Assembly (NCBI GenBank): GCA_902362865.1
Contig: CABIYE010000008.1
Location: 46,968-110,967 of the forward strand
Reading direction: 5' to 3'
DNA: 64,000 bases
Origin: Clostridiaceae bacterium
GTDB lineage: Bacteria; Bacillota; Clostridia; Lachnospirales; Lachnospiraceae
The position numbers and the translations under genes are program-made. The notes beneath the pieces are model-generated. The model had not been told where the DNA came from and did not search any database. It worked only from the letters and a program-made list of their open reading frames with translations. Position 1 is the stretch's first letter, and each line of letters opens with the position of its first letter. Below are positions 33,986-43,612 of this stretch, one piece after another.

Positions 33986-35620
33986 ATGCCTATTACGGAG
34001 ATTTTAGAGAAGAACTGCCGGTTATATGGCGATGATATATGCCTGGTTGAGATTAATCCGGAGATGCCGGAGACGAGACGGGTTACTTGGAAGGAATATG
34101 AGTTGATTGAGCCGGTGAGGACACCTTATTACAGGCGTGAGATTACCTGGAATGTATTTAATGAAAAGGCGAACCGTTTTGCAAATCTGCTTTTGGAAAG
34201 GGGCGTCCAGAAAGGGGACAAGGTGGCAATTCTTCTTATGAACTGTCTGGAATGGCTTCCAATTTATTTTGGAATTCTGAAGACGGGAGCGTTGGCTGTG
34301 CCCCTTAATTTCCGGTATTCAGCAGATGAGATTCAGTATTGTGTGGAGCTGGCAGAAGTGGATGTGCTGGTATTCGGGCCGGAATTTATCGGACGTGTGG
34401 AGGAAATAGCTGATAATATCAGTGAGCATCGGCTCCTTTACTATGTGGGAGATGGATGCCCGGGATTTGCAGAAGATTATACTGCCCATACTGCAAACTG
34501 TTCCAGTCAGCCTCCGAAGGTCGATATTACAGATGAAGATTATGCTGCAATTTATTTTTCATCGGGAACGACAGGTTTCCCAAAAGCAATTTTACATACC
34601 CATCAGGCTTTGATGCACTCTGCAAAGGTTGAACAGAACCATCATGGACAGACGAAGGATGATGTGTTTTTATGTATTCCGCCGCTTTATCATACGGGAG
34701 CGAAGATGCATTGGTTTGGAAGTTTTCTGACGGGCGGCAAGGCAGTTCTTTTGAAGGGGACGAATCCGGAATTTATTCTGCGTGCCGTTTCGGAGGAAAA
34801 ATGTACAATCGTGTGGCTTTTAGTACCGTGGGCGCAGGATCTTCTTCTGGCCATAGATAATGGAGATATTCATCTTGAGGATTATCAATTAGATCAGTGG
34901 CGGTTGATGCATATTGGGGCACAGCCTGTTCCGCCAAGCCTGATTAAGCACTGGAAAGAGTATTTCCCGAGGCATCAATATGACACGAATTACGGCCTTA
35001 GTGAGTCGATTGGACCGGGGTGCGTACATCTTGGAGTTGAAAACATTCATAAGGTAGGCGCTATTGGTATAGCCGGATACGGATGGAAGACGAAGATTAT
35101 TGATGACAAAGGGAATCCGGTGAAACAGGGAGAGACCGGAGAACTGGCGGTGAAAGGGCCGGGCGTTATGGTCTGTTATTATAACGATCCCAAGGCAACA
35201 GAAGAAGTACTCCATGACGGATGGCTTTATACCGGGGATATGGCAATGGAAGATGAAGATGGATTTATATTCCTTGTTGACCGTAAGAAGGATGTTATCA
35301 TCAGCGGTGGCGAGAACATTTATCCTGTGCAGATAGAAGATTTTCTGCGGACAAATGATGCGATTCTTGATGTGGCGGTCATTGGCCTGCCGGATCATCG
35401 CCTGGGGGAAATTGCGGCCGCAATTATTGAGTTGAAGCCAGGGGTGGTCTGTACAGAGGAAGATATTAACGAGTTCTGTAAGAAGATTCCAAGATATAAG
35501 CGTCCCCGTAAAATTATTTTTGCAGACGTTCCGCGTAATGCGACAGGCAAGATTGAGAAGCCAAAACTGCGGGAGATGTATGGTGCCTCCCATTTGGTTG
35601 CCGAGCAGAACCGCAGTTAA
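33986..35620 (+). CDS. Acyl-CoA synthetase (AMP-binding, class I adenylate-forming)
   Basis: A 544-residue ligase that activates a carboxylic acid as acyl-AMP and then acyl-CoA. YFSSGTTGFPKAILHTHQAL (about residues 191-210) is the phosphate loop. YGLSES, LYTGDMA and DRKKDVIISGGENIYPVQIE follow in order. The catalytic Lys lies in NATGKIEKPKLRE near the end. The N-terminus is unusual in having a stretch of about 40 residues before the canonical ITWNVFNEKANRFA. The substrate is unknown; a medium-chain, aromatic or bile-type acid are all possible. Confidence 0.9.
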   Translation: MPITEILEKNCRLYGDDICLVEINPEMPETRRVTWKEYELIEPVRTPYYRREITWNVFNEKANRFANLLLERGVQKGDKVAILLMNCLEWLPIYFGILKTGALAVPLNFRYSADEIQYCVELAEVDVLVFGPEFIGRVEEIADNISEHRLLYYVGDGCPGFAEDYTAHTANCSSQPPKVDITDEDYAAIYFSSGTTGFPKAILHTHQALMHSAKVEQNHHGQTKDDVFLCIPPLYHTGAKMHWFGSFLTGGKAVLLKGTNPEFILRAVSEEKCTIVWLLVPWAQDLLLAIDNGDIHLEDYQLDQWRLMHIGAQPVPPSLIKHWKEYFPRHQYDTNYGLSESIGPGCVHLGVENIHKVGAIGIAGYGWKTKIIDDKGNPVKQGETGELAVKGPGVMVCYYNDPKATEEVLHDGWLYTGDMAMEDEDGFIFLVDRKKDVIISGGENIYPVQIEDFLRTNDAILDVAVIGLPDHRLGEIAAAIIELKPGVVCTEEDINEFCKKIPRYKRPRKIIFADVPRNATGKIEKPKLREMYGASHLVAEQNRS

Positions 35621-35666
35621 GGTATTTTGAGTATCGTATATAAAATTTATTTAAGATAAAACGAGG

Positions 35667-35703
35667 AAAACCGGCGTGAATAGAGATGTCACGTCGGTTT
35701 TTT
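35667..35703 (+). terminator. Intrinsic terminator after the acyl-CoA ligase
   Basis: 13-bp stem AAAACCGGCGTGA / TCACGTCGGTTTT with one G-T pair, 9-nt loop, U-rich end. Confidence 0.88.
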
Positions 35704-35719
35704 GCAGAAATATCGGTTT

Positions 35720-36190
35720 TTAACACATTACGATGATTCGTCTTGGTGTGGTCTGCGGCGGAATGCTTCTTGTGGTGGTTGTATAATATACAATCAACAA
35801 CTGTCCGCCGGGATTACAGTTAAACCGCTGTCCGTTAGAAGTAAGAACTTCGGTTGAACGGGATAGGTTAAGCTTTAGTGAATTATCTTCTGACACAAGA
35901 TTGTTATTAAAAAAACCGGCATAAATGGTTTCATTCGGACTCTTTCTTCCAATGATAACTGCTTGGTATTGTGGCGGGAAGATTAAAGGAACCGGCAGGC
36001 TTGCATCGTAGAATGCCGTTACATTCATGCCGATACGCAGCCTCGCCTCCTGGATAACATAGGTTGCCGGAGATATGACGAAATTCGTAATGGTATTGCC
36101 GGTACGCAGAGTTACCATCTGAGAGCAGCAGTCGCTGCCTACGGGAGAAATATTCTGAATATTTCCACTAACCGGAACTAAAGCAGCCAT
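35720..36190 (-). CDS. Hypothetical protein, 156 residues, beta-rich
   Basis: No family is recognised. The protein has no signal peptide and no membrane span. It starts MAALVPVSGNIQNISPVGSD and contains many short alternating hydrophobic stretches, as in a beta-barrel or beta-sandwich, and ends in a Thr-rich segment TTTTRSIPPQTTPRRIIVMC. Four Cys are present, including a pair CC at about 21-22. It lies 64 nt downstream of another unknown small gene and probably shares its transcript. Confidence 0.6.
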   Translation of the reverse strand: MAALVPVSGNIQNISPVGSDCCSQMVTLRTGNTITNFVISPATYVIQEARLRIGMNVTAFYDASLPVPLIFPPQYQAVIIGRKSPNETIYAGFFNNNLVSEDNSLKLNLSRSTEVLTSNGQRFNCNPGGQLLIVYYTTTTRSIPPQTTPRRIIVMC

Positions 36191-36254
36191 AATAAGTCAA
36201 CATCCTTTTTTTCTTCCAGTATATGCGGAGATTATTTTAACGGTGATTTAACTG

Positions 36255-36452
36255 TTATGGTTCGTCGGCAGTGTTTTTGCCTGATGGGATTTCCGGTGGA
36301 AGATAGCTATAGACAGATTCATAGGATTCTAATTCTTCTTCACAGGTTGGAGCAAAAGGAATCAGCCCGGTACAATCCTGTGAGGAAGCTGCGTTTGACA
36401 GATAATCATAGGAATCAATCAGTCTTTGATTTTTGGTTTCTTTGTTTTTCAA
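36255..36452 (-). CDS. Small acidic hypothetical protein, about 65 residues, TTG start
   Basis: An AAGGAGG lies 7 nt before a TTG at 36452, which I take as the start. The reading frame extends further upstream to 36539 but without a ribosome site. The protein has CTGLIPFAP in its middle and an acidic, Tyr-rich end (EEELESYESVYSYLPPEIP). It is not recognised. It sits upstream of the 156-residue unknown on the same strand, so the two may act together. Confidence 0.6.
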   Translation of the reverse strand: MKNKETKNQRLIDSYDYLSNAASSQDCTGLIPFAPTCEEELESYESVYSYLPPEIPSGKNTADEP

Positions 36453-36567
36453 TGTAAAACCTCCTTGAAAAATTTTTGTTTTTGTACTAAAAATAGAATG
36501 TGTAGAAATATAAAATTGCATACTGTATAATGTTTCCATATGAGGATAAAGAAAGAAGGACAGGATA

Positions 36568-37287
36568 ATGAAAATTATGGTTGATACGCATACACATACA
36601 TTAGCGAGCGGGCATGCTTATAATACAATTCGGGAGATGGCGAAAATGGCAGCCGATAAAGGGCTGGAAGGCCTTGCGCTTACAGAACATGCGCCTCAGA
36701 TGCCGGGGAGCTGTCATCTGTTTTATTTTCAAAATCTGAAGGTAGTACCCAGAGAGCTATATGGGGTACGGTTATTGATGGGAACAGAGCTGAATATTAT
36801 GGATGAGACCGGAAGGGTGGATATTGCGCAGAATTGGCTGGAGCAGATGGATATAGCCATTGCAAGTATCCACACACCCTGCTATGGCAAGAGCAGAGGG
36901 AAGGAAGAGAATACACAGGCTTATTTGAATGTGATGCAAAATGAGCTGGTGGATATTATCGGCCATCCGGATGACGGGCGGTTTGAGGTAGATTATGAGG
37001 CATTAGTTAAAGCGGCGAAAGCGACAGGGACGCTTCTGGAGGTTAATAATTCTTCTCTGCGGCCGGATGGATTTCGGAAAGATACCTATAAAAACGATTT
37101 GGAAATGCTGAGACTTTGCAAGAAGTATGATGTAATGGTTACATTGGGAAGTGATGCCCATGTTGATGTTGATATTGCAAATACATTGTATTCTTCTGCT
37201 GTATTGCGGGAAGCGGAATTTCCGGAAGAGCTGATTGCAAATACATCTCTTGCGAAACTGTTATCTGTTTTAAAACGTAATCGGTAA
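36568..37287 (+). CDS. PHP-domain phosphatase/phosphoesterase (YcdX type)
   Basis: A 239-residue metal-dependent hydrolase of the PHP superfamily. Metal ligands are visible in order: DTHTHTLASGHA (about residues 6-17), TEHAP, an Glu in MGTELN, IASIHTP, IGHPDDGRF and GSDAHV. The lack of other domains fits the YcdX group and not histidinol phosphatase or PolX. The natural substrate is not known. Monocistronic or with yerC downstream. Confidence 0.88.
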   Translation: MKIMVDTHTHTLASGHAYNTIREMAKMAADKGLEGLALTEHAPQMPGSCHLFYFQNLKVVPRELYGVRLLMGTELNIMDETGRVDIAQNWLEQMDIAIASIHTPCYGKSRGKEENTQAYLNVMQNELVDIIGHPDDGRFEVDYEALVKAAKATGTLLEVNNSSLRPDGFRKDTYKNDLEMLRLCKKYDVMVTLGSDAHVDVDIANTLYSSAVLREAEFPEELIANTSLAKLLSVLKRNR

Positions 37288-37304
37288 AATTTCAGAACAC
37301 CATA

Positions 37305-37333
37305 TAGACTTTAAAGTTTTAATGTGCTAAAAT
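37305..37333 (+). promoter_or_regulatory. Promoter of yerC
   Basis: TAGACT (37305-37310), 17 bp, TAAAAT (37328-37333). A 10-bp palindrome ACTTTAAAGT covers 37308-37317 at the -35 edge. Confidence 0.55.
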
Positions 37334-37372
37334 GTATCTAGTTACTAATTCTGTGCAGAGGAGAGAATGAAT

Positions 37373-37660
37373 ATGAGTAAGAAGATCAGGACAGAAGCAG
37401 TTGATTATTTATTTAGCGCAATTTTAAGCCTGAAAGATAAAGAAGAATGCTATACTTTCTTTGAAGATATTTGTACGATTAATGAGTTACTTTCGTTATC
37501 CCAGAGATTTGAAGTGGCAAAGATGCTGAGGGAGCAGAAGACTTATCTGGAGATAGCAGAGAAAACAGGAGCATCTACGGCAACCATCAGCCGGGTGAAC
37601 CGTTCGTTGAATTATGGAAATGATGGTTATGATATGGTGTTTGACAGAATCAATAAATAA
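37373..37660 (+). CDS. yerC: YerC/YecD family TrpR-like regulator
   Basis: A 95-residue helical DNA-binding protein of the Trp repressor superfamily. LLSLSQRFEVAKMLREQKTY and EIAEKTGASTATISRVNRSL are the two helix-turn-helix parts. AGGAG 9 nt upstream favours ATG 37373 over ATG 37367. The regulon in Firmicutes is not well defined. Confidence 0.9.
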   Translation: MSKKIRTEAVDYLFSAILSLKDKEECYTFFEDICTINELLSLSQRFEVAKMLREQKTYLEIAEKTGASTATISRVNRSLNYGNDGYDMVFDRINK

Positions 37661-37684
37661 AGGGAGACGTGTTGCTCCCTTTTT
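37659..37684. terminator. Bidirectional terminator between yerC and the DUF1836 gene
   Basis: AAAGGGAG / CTCCCTTT stem starting at the yerC stop codon, 8-nt loop, T-run after and A-rich before. Confidence 0.85.
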
Positions 37685-38296
37685 CTATTTCTTCTTTTTT
37701 TTGTGCTCCGGTTCCGGCATTTCGTCTATTAGTTTTTCAATCAGCTGTTTTTTAACATATACGTCAAATGCCAGACTGCAGATGAAGGAGAATTGCTGCA
37801 GACTTCTGCGGTCTTCTTCCGGAGCGTTGGAAAAAGTCTCGGATGCAGCCTTGAAGGAATGAGCAATATCCTTGGCTAAGTAGCTGGTTCTTGATTTTTC
37901 GTGCTGGCAGATTTCCTTGTAAATATCAGTTAATGAGAAATCCTCTCCATTGTTGAAATTTTCTTCTGTAACCGGCGCCAGAAGAGTCTCAATATCCTTT
38001 ATTGATAGAATATTTTTAAAATAATAGATAAAAATCAAAAGCAAAACATGCTCTCTTGAATATTTCTTCTTAACCGGGGGAGGAAGAAGATTGTTCTTGG
38101 CGTAATTATTAATCATAGTTTTTGTCAGAATCTTATCTTCCGGATAACGCTTGGTGGAAGAAAGCTGGGCTTCCATAAAAGTCGTTACCTGATCCATATA
38201 TAAATCTATATTGGGAATGTCTTCCGGTTTTACATAGTCGATTTTAGAAATGCTGGTGAGAATGCTGTTCAGCATATCTTTTGTGTCAATTGTCAT
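37685..38296 (-). CDS. DUF1836 domain-containing protein
   Basis: A 203-residue protein of the DUF1836 family. ILTKTMINNYAKNNLLPPPV followed by KKKYSREHVLLLIFIYYFKN (about residues 56-95) has the look of a MerR-like winged helix and is the hallmark of the family. The C-terminus is a Lys-rich tail. Probably a regulator; its targets are unknown. Its promoter is divergent from the ABC exporter pair. Confidence 0.85.
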   Translation of the reverse strand: MTIDTKDMLNSILTSISKIDYVKPEDIPNIDLYMDQVTTFMEAQLSSTKRYPEDKILTKTMINNYAKNNLLPPPVKKKYSREHVLLLIFIYYFKNILSIKDIETLLAPVTEENFNNGEDFSLTDIYKEICQHEKSRTSYLAKDIAHSFKAASETFSNAPEEDRRSLQQFSFICSLAFDVYVKKQLIEKLIDEMPEPEHKKKKK

Positions 38297-38318
38297 AATT
38301 TATCACCTCAATATAGTT

Positions 38319-38347
38319 ATTATATAGTATTGAAAACTAGATGACAA
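38319..38347 (-). promoter_or_regulatory. Promoter of the DUF1836 gene
   Basis: Minus strand: TTGTCA (38347-38342), 17 bp, TATAAT (38324-38319). Confidence 0.65.
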
Positions 38348-38397
38348 GATTTTTTTGAACATAAAATAAATTAGCAGCAGAAAAGGGAAATGAATTC

Positions 38398-38426
38398 TTG
38401 ATATATATGAGAATTTACGGTAAAAT
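38398..38426 (+). promoter_or_regulatory. Promoter of the ABC exporter pair
   Basis: TTGATA (38398-38403), 17 bp, TAAAAT (38421-38426), 24 nt before the first start codon. Confidence 0.65.
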
Positions 38427-38450
38427 GATTGATTGGCAGAAGGGGGACAG

Positions 38451-40202
38451 ATGATGATTGGAGTATTGTTGCGAGAAGTAAAAGAGTATAAGAAAGCATC
38501 TATAGCGACACCCGTGTTTATGATACTGGAAGTGTTGATGGAGATGATTATTCCGTATCTTATGGCATCCATTATTGATAAAGGAGTAAGTGTGGGTGAT
38601 ATTCAGCACATTTATAAAATAGGCGGATGGATGGTAGCTGCGGCAGGGGTGGCTTTATTTGCAGGAATGGCAGGAGGAAGATATGGAGCGAAAGCTTCAG
38701 CGGGATTCGCGAAGAATCTAAGAGAAGCGATGTTTAACCATATACAGACCTTTTCTTTTGCGAATATAGATAAATATAGTACGGCAGGACTGGTTACAAG
38801 ACTTACGACGGATGTGACGAATGTACAGAATGCTTATCATATGTCGCTTAGGATGTTCACCAGGGCTCCGGCAAGCTTGCTTTGTGCAATGACGATGGCA
38901 TTTTCCATTAACGTAAGGCTGGCGACGGTTTATTTAATTGCAGTTCTGGTGCTGGGAGCGCTCCTTTTTCTGATTATGAGCCGTGCAACCAGATATTTTC
39001 AGGAGGCATTTCCAAAGTATGATGATTTGAATGCATCTGTTCAGGAAAATGTGTCGGCGATCCGCGTGGTGAAAGCGTATGTCAGAGAAAAACAGGAAAC
39101 GGAGAAATTCCGCAAGGCAAGTGAGAATATTTACCGGATATTTGTAAGAGCAGAGTGTACTCTGGTATATAATGCTCCATTAATGCAGTTTACGGTTTAT
39201 ACTTGTATTTTGCTTATCAGCTGGATTGGGGCGAAAATGATAGTTTCGTCGTCATTGACGACAGGCGAATTGATGAGCCTTCTTACATATTGTATGAATA
39301 TATTGATGAGTCTGATGATGATGTCTATGGTATTTGTTATGGTCTCCATGAGTATGGCAAGTATAAGGCGTATAGCAGAAGTGCTGAATGAGACAAGTGA
39401 TTTGAAAGATCCCCGGGAACCAATACTGGAGGTGCCGGATGGAAGTATTGAGTTTAAAAATGTGGATTTCTCTTATAAAAAAGGAAGCGCGCGGCCGGTA
39501 CTGCAGAATATTAATCTTAAAATTCATGCCGGGGAGACGATTGGAATTATCGGAGGAACGGGAAGTGCCAAGACAAGTCTTGTAAATCTGGTGAGCCGTC
39601 TCTATGATGTCTCTGATGGCGAAGTGCTTGTGGGAGGAATCAATGTAAAGAAATATGGACTGGAGGCGCTCCGGAATCAGGTTTCGGTGGTATTGCAGAA
39701 TAATGTATTGTTTTCCGGTACGATTCTGGATAATCTCCGATGGGGAAATAAGGAAGCGACAGAAGAAGAGTGCAGGGAGGCATGTGTGCTGGCATGTGCA
39801 GATGAATTTATTCAGAAATTTCCTCAAGGATACTACACATATATTGAACAGGGCGGAAGCAATGTCTCGGGAGGGCAGAAGCAGAGACTCTGCATTGCAA
39901 GAGCGCTGCTGAAGAAGCCAAAGATATTGATTCTGGATGATAGTACCAGTGCAGTAGATACGGCCACGGACAAGAAAATCCGCAGGGCTTTCCGGGAGGA
40001 AATTCCCGATACGACGAAACTGATTATTGCGCAGAGAATTGCGAGTGTTCAGGATGCGGATCGTATTATTGTTATGGAAGAAGGCCGGATTGATGGATTT
40101 GGGACGCATGAAGAATTATTGGAATCCAATGAAATATACCGTGAAGTCTACTTGTCGCAAACAAAGGGCGGCGGTGATTTTGACGAGAAAGCAGGTGAGT
40201 AG
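38451..40202 (+). CDS. Heterodimeric ABC exporter, subunit with degenerate Walker B
   Basis: Half-transporter of about 583 residues: six membrane spans (about residues 10-310) then an ATPase domain. Walker A is GGTGSAKTS, the signature VSGGQKQR is canonical, but Walker B ends ILILDDS, with Asp where the catalytic Glu belongs. In exporters such as BmrCD and TM287/288 this marks the subunit of the inactive site. ATG 38451 (or 38454) follows AAGGGGG; an upstream TTG is less likely. It is followed 3 nt later by its partner. Drug or lipid export is inferred only. Confidence 0.9.
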   Translation: MMIGVLLREVKEYKKASIATPVFMILEVLMEMIIPYLMASIIDKGVSVGDIQHIYKIGGWMVAAAGVALFAGMAGGRYGAKASAGFAKNLREAMFNHIQTFSFANIDKYSTAGLVTRLTTDVTNVQNAYHMSLRMFTRAPASLLCAMTMAFSINVRLATVYLIAVLVLGALLFLIMSRATRYFQEAFPKYDDLNASVQENVSAIRVVKAYVREKQETEKFRKASENIYRIFVRAECTLVYNAPLMQFTVYTCILLISWIGAKMIVSSSLTTGELMSLLTYCMNILMSLMMMSMVFVMVSMSMASIRRIAEVLNETSDLKDPREPILEVPDGSIEFKNVDFSYKKGSARPVLQNINLKIHAGETIGIIGGTGSAKTSLVNLVSRLYDVSDGEVLVGGINVKKYGLEALRNQVSVVLQNNVLFSGTILDNLRWGNKEATEEECREACVLACADEFIQKFPQGYYTYIEQGGSNVSGGQKQRLCIARALLKKPKILILDDSTSAVDTATDKKIRRAFREEIPDTTKLIIAQRIASVQDADRIIVMEEGRIDGFGTHEELLESNEIYREVYLSQTKGGGDFDEKAGE

Positions 40203-40205
40203 CTT

Positions 40206-42110
40206 ATGGCCGGATTGATGAACAGAGGCTCCAGGGGCGCTAAGCAGCAGGTAGAGAACCCGGGGAAAATTTTTATACGGCTGATGCGGTATATACTGCA
40301 TCAATATAAATTTCACTGTATAGCGGTCTTACTTTTGATTTTTCTGGGTGTGATTGCGAATGTGCAGGGAACGATGTTTATGAAAAATCTGATTGACGAT
40401 TATATTACACCGTTTCTTTTAACGGATCAGCCGGATTTTTCACCGCTTGCCCGTGCGATTGCCAGAGTAGCGTGTTTTTATGCAGTGGGAATCTGCGCTA
40501 CTTACGCATATAACAGGATTATGGTAAATGTTACACAGGGAGTACTGCGGAATCTGAGGGACGATTTGTTTTCTCATATGCAGAAACTTCCTATTAAATA
40601 CTTTGATACCCACGCTCATGGGGATATCATGTCTGTTTATACCAATGATATTGATACTCTGAGACAGATGGTCAGCCAAAGTATTCCGCAGGTGGCTAAC
40701 AGTGCATTTACCATTGTCAGTGTATTTGTCAGTATGTTGATTTTGAATGTGCCGTTGACAGTGGTAACGCTGCTGATGGTTAGCGTTATGGTACTGGCGT
40801 CCAGGGCTTCCGCAGGAAGAAGCGGCAGATATTTTGTGGAGCAGCAGAAGAATCTGGGGGCAGTGAATGGATATATCGAAGAGATGATGGCCGGACAGAA
40901 GGTAGTAAAAGTATTCTGCCATGAAGAAGAGAATAAAGAAGCTTTTCGGAAATTGAATGATACTCTGTATATCAGTGCAGACAGAGCGAATACATTTGCC
41001 AATTTTCTGGGACCGATTAATGCGCAGCTGGGAAATGTAAGCTATGTAATCTGTGCAATTACGGGAGGAATTCTTGCGCTGAACCATGTAGGTGGGTTTA
41101 CGCTGGGGGGTCTGGCAAGCTTTTTGACTTTTAATAAAAGCTTCAGTATGCCAATCAATCAGGTGAGCCAGCAGGTAAATGCAATTGTTATGGCTATGGC
41201 AGGAGCAGAGCGTATTTTTCAATTGCTGGATGAAGAGGAGGAAGCGGATGAAGGTTATGTTACGCTTGTGAATGTCAGAGAGCAGGATGGAAAGCTCGTT
41301 GAGAGCAGAGAGAGAACCGGGCGCTGGGCGTGGAAGCATGTACATCAGGCAGACGGCAGTGTTGATTATGTAGAAGTGAGGGGCGATGTGGTCTTTAACG
41401 GAGTGGATTTTGGTTATACGGACGATAAAATTGTACTTCATGATGTAAAGTTGTACGCCGAGCCGGGACAAAAGATTGCCTTCGTAGGTTCTACCGGAGC
41501 AGGAAAGACGACGATTACGAATCTGATTAACCGTTTTTATGATATTCAGGATGGAAAAATCCGGTATGATGGTATTAATATTAATAAAATCAAGAAAGCT
41601 GATTTGCGGCGTTCTCTTGGAATCGTCCTGCAGGATACCCATCTATTTACAGGAACGGTAAAAGAGAATATCCGGTTTGGAAAATTGAATGCTTCGGATG
41701 ATGAAGTGTTTGCAGCGGCAAGATTGGCAAATGCAGATGGATTTATCCGAAGGCTTCCAGAGGGGTATGATACTATGCTGACAGGCGACGGTGCAAATTT
41801 GAGCCAGGGGCAGCGGCAGTTACTTGCAATTGCCCGCGTGGCAATTGCAGATCCTCCGGTATTGATTTTGGATGAGGCTACCAGCTCTATTGATACCAGG
41901 ACAGAACGGATTGTGCAGGAAGGTATGGATAAACTGATGGAAGGAAGGACTACCTTTGTAATTGCCCATCGTCTATCTACTGTCCGTAATTCGGATTGTA
42001 TTATGGTTCTGGAGCAAGGAAGGATTATTGAGCGAGGAACCCATGAGCAGTTAATTGGAGAGCAGGGAAGATATTATCAATTATATACAGGCAATTCTAT
42101 TAGTGCATGA
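40206..42110 (+). CDS. Heterodimeric ABC exporter, catalytic partner subunit
   Basis: A 634-residue half-transporter. Walker A is GSTGAGKTT and Walker B VLILDEAT has the catalytic Glu, but its signature reads LSQGQRQ instead of LSGGQ. Paired with the upstream subunit, the active site uses this Walker B and the partner's signature. An insert of about 60 residues (about 340-400, rich in charged residues) separates the membrane and ATPase parts. Overlaps the NSS reading frame region by a few bases. Confidence 0.9.
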   Translation: MAGLMNRGSRGAKQQVENPGKIFIRLMRYILHQYKFHCIAVLLLIFLGVIANVQGTMFMKNLIDDYITPFLLTDQPDFSPLARAIARVACFYAVGICATYAYNRIMVNVTQGVLRNLRDDLFSHMQKLPIKYFDTHAHGDIMSVYTNDIDTLRQMVSQSIPQVANSAFTIVSVFVSMLILNVPLTVVTLLMVSVMVLASRASAGRSGRYFVEQQKNLGAVNGYIEEMMAGQKVVKVFCHEEENKEAFRKLNDTLYISADRANTFANFLGPINAQLGNVSYVICAITGGILALNHVGGFTLGGLASFLTFNKSFSMPINQVSQQVNAIVMAMAGAERIFQLLDEEEEADEGYVTLVNVREQDGKLVESRERTGRWAWKHVHQADGSVDYVEVRGDVVFNGVDFGYTDDKIVLHDVKLYAEPGQKIAFVGSTGAGKTTITNLINRFYDIQDGKIRYDGININKIKKADLRRSLGIVLQDTHLFTGTVKENIRFGKLNASDDEVFAAARLANADGFIRRLPEGYDTMLTGDGANLSQGQRQLLAIARVAIADPPVLILDEATSSIDTRTERIVQEGMDKLMEGRTTFVIAHRLSTVRNSDCIMVLEQGRIIERGTHEQLIGEQGRYYQLYTGNSISA

Positions 42111-42127
42111 TAAATAAGGAGAGAGAG

Positions 42128-43594
42128 ATGAAAAGAGAAAAATTTGGTTCGCGCCTGGGCTTTATCCTAGTGTCTGCCGGATGTGCAATTGGTATAGGGA
42201 ATGTGTGGAAATTTCCATATATGTGCGGAGAATACGGAGGAGCGGCATTTATACTCCTTTACCTGTTCTTTTTGCTGGTGATGGGGATTCCGGTATTGGT
42301 GTGTGAGTTTGCAATAGGGCGGAGAAGCCGTCTGAGCATTGCGGCGGCGCATAAAAAACTTGAGCCGGAGGGAACCCGCTGGCATATGACAAGGTGGATT
42401 GGAATTATCGGAAACTATTTGTTAATGATGTTCTATACGACAGTTGCAGGGTGGATGCTGTATTATTGTTACAAAAGCATAATCGGTACATTTGCGGGGG
42501 CTTCCCCGGAGCAGGTTACAGAGGAATTTTCTAAGATGTTAGGAAATGCACCTGTAATGATGTTTTGGACTGTTTTGGTCTGCATCATTGGGTTTGGCGT
42601 CTGTGCCTTTGGTCTTCAGGGAGGAATTGAACGGATTACAAAAGTCATGATGCTGGCTCTGCTTGCAATTATGGTGGCTTTGGCGGTACATTCTGTTTTC
42701 CTGGAAGGAGCCGGTGAGGGGATTCGTTTTTATCTGATTCCTGATTTGGACAAAATACGGGAAGTAGGAATTGGAAATATGATTTTCGGAGCAATGAGCC
42801 AGGCTTTTTTTACATTGTCTATTGGTATCGGAAGTATGTTGATTTTCGGAAGCTATATGGATAAGGACAGAAGCCTGACCGGAGAGGCCATTACAATTAC
42901 AGCATTGGATACTTTTGTAGCACTGATGTCAGGATTTATTATTATCCCTTCGTGCTTTGCGTTCGGTATCGAGCCGGGGGCAGGTCCCAGTCTGATATTC
43001 ATAACCATTCCGAATATTTTTACGCAGATGCCGGGAGGCAGGTTCTGGTCGGCGTTATTTTTCCTGTTTCTGACATTTGCCGCTTTTTCTACTGTAGTTG
43101 CGGTATTTGAAAATATTATTTCCTTTGATATGGATTTGCTGGGGTGGACGCGTAAGAAAAGCGTGAAGGTAAGCGCCGTTTTAATTATCCTTCTTAGTAT
43201 GCCGTGTGTGCTTGGGTTCAATGTACTGTCGGGAGTACAGCTTCTTGGTGAAGGCAGTACCATTCTGGATCTGGAAGATTTTATCGTATCTAATAATTTG
43301 CTTCCTCTTGGAAGCCTGGTATCGGTAATGTTCTGTACGAAGAAAAATGGATGGGGCTGGAAGAATTTCTTAGAAGAAGCAAACACCGGTTCCGGAATAA
43401 AATTCCCATCCTTTGTACGGCTGTATGTTGCCTATGGAATTCCTTTATTGGTGATTCTTATTTATCTGAAAGGATATTATGATATGTTCAGTGGAAAAGG
43501 AACTTCGATGTTGGCAGGGTGGATGGCAGTGGCAATTGCATTGCTGGTCTTTATCTTTACATGTGCCGGAGGAAAAAGCAATTCGGAGCATTGA
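42128..43594 (+). CDS. Neurotransmitter:sodium symporter (NSS) family transporter
   Basis: A sodium-coupled amino-acid transporter of the LeuT fold, about 488 residues with 11-12 spans. The signature GCAIGIGNVWKFPYMCGEYG (about residues 16-35) holds the unwound span-1 sodium and substrate site; SIGIGSMLIFGSYM is span 6. I prefer ATG 42128 because AAGGAGA lies just upstream; ATG 42107 is also in frame but overlaps the ABC gene. Cargo is probably an amino acid such as Trp, Tyr or Leu, unproven. Confidence 0.92.
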   Translation: MKREKFGSRLGFILVSAGCAIGIGNVWKFPYMCGEYGGAAFILLYLFFLLVMGIPVLVCEFAIGRRSRLSIAAAHKKLEPEGTRWHMTRWIGIIGNYLLMMFYTTVAGWMLYYCYKSIIGTFAGASPEQVTEEFSKMLGNAPVMMFWTVLVCIIGFGVCAFGLQGGIERITKVMMLALLAIMVALAVHSVFLEGAGEGIRFYLIPDLDKIREVGIGNMIFGAMSQAFFTLSIGIGSMLIFGSYMDKDRSLTGEAITITALDTFVALMSGFIIIPSCFAFGIEPGAGPSLIFITIPNIFTQMPGGRFWSALFFLFLTFAAFSTVVAVFENIISFDMDLLGWTRKKSVKVSAVLIILLSMPCVLGFNVLSGVQLLGEGSTILDLEDFIVSNNLLPLGSLVSVMFCTKKNGWGWKNFLEEANTGSGIKFPSFVRLYVAYGIPLLVILIYLKGYYDMFSGKGTSMLAGWMAVAIALLVFIFTCAGGKSNSEH

Positions 43595-43612
43595 TTTCAG
43601 TTAAATGTCATA

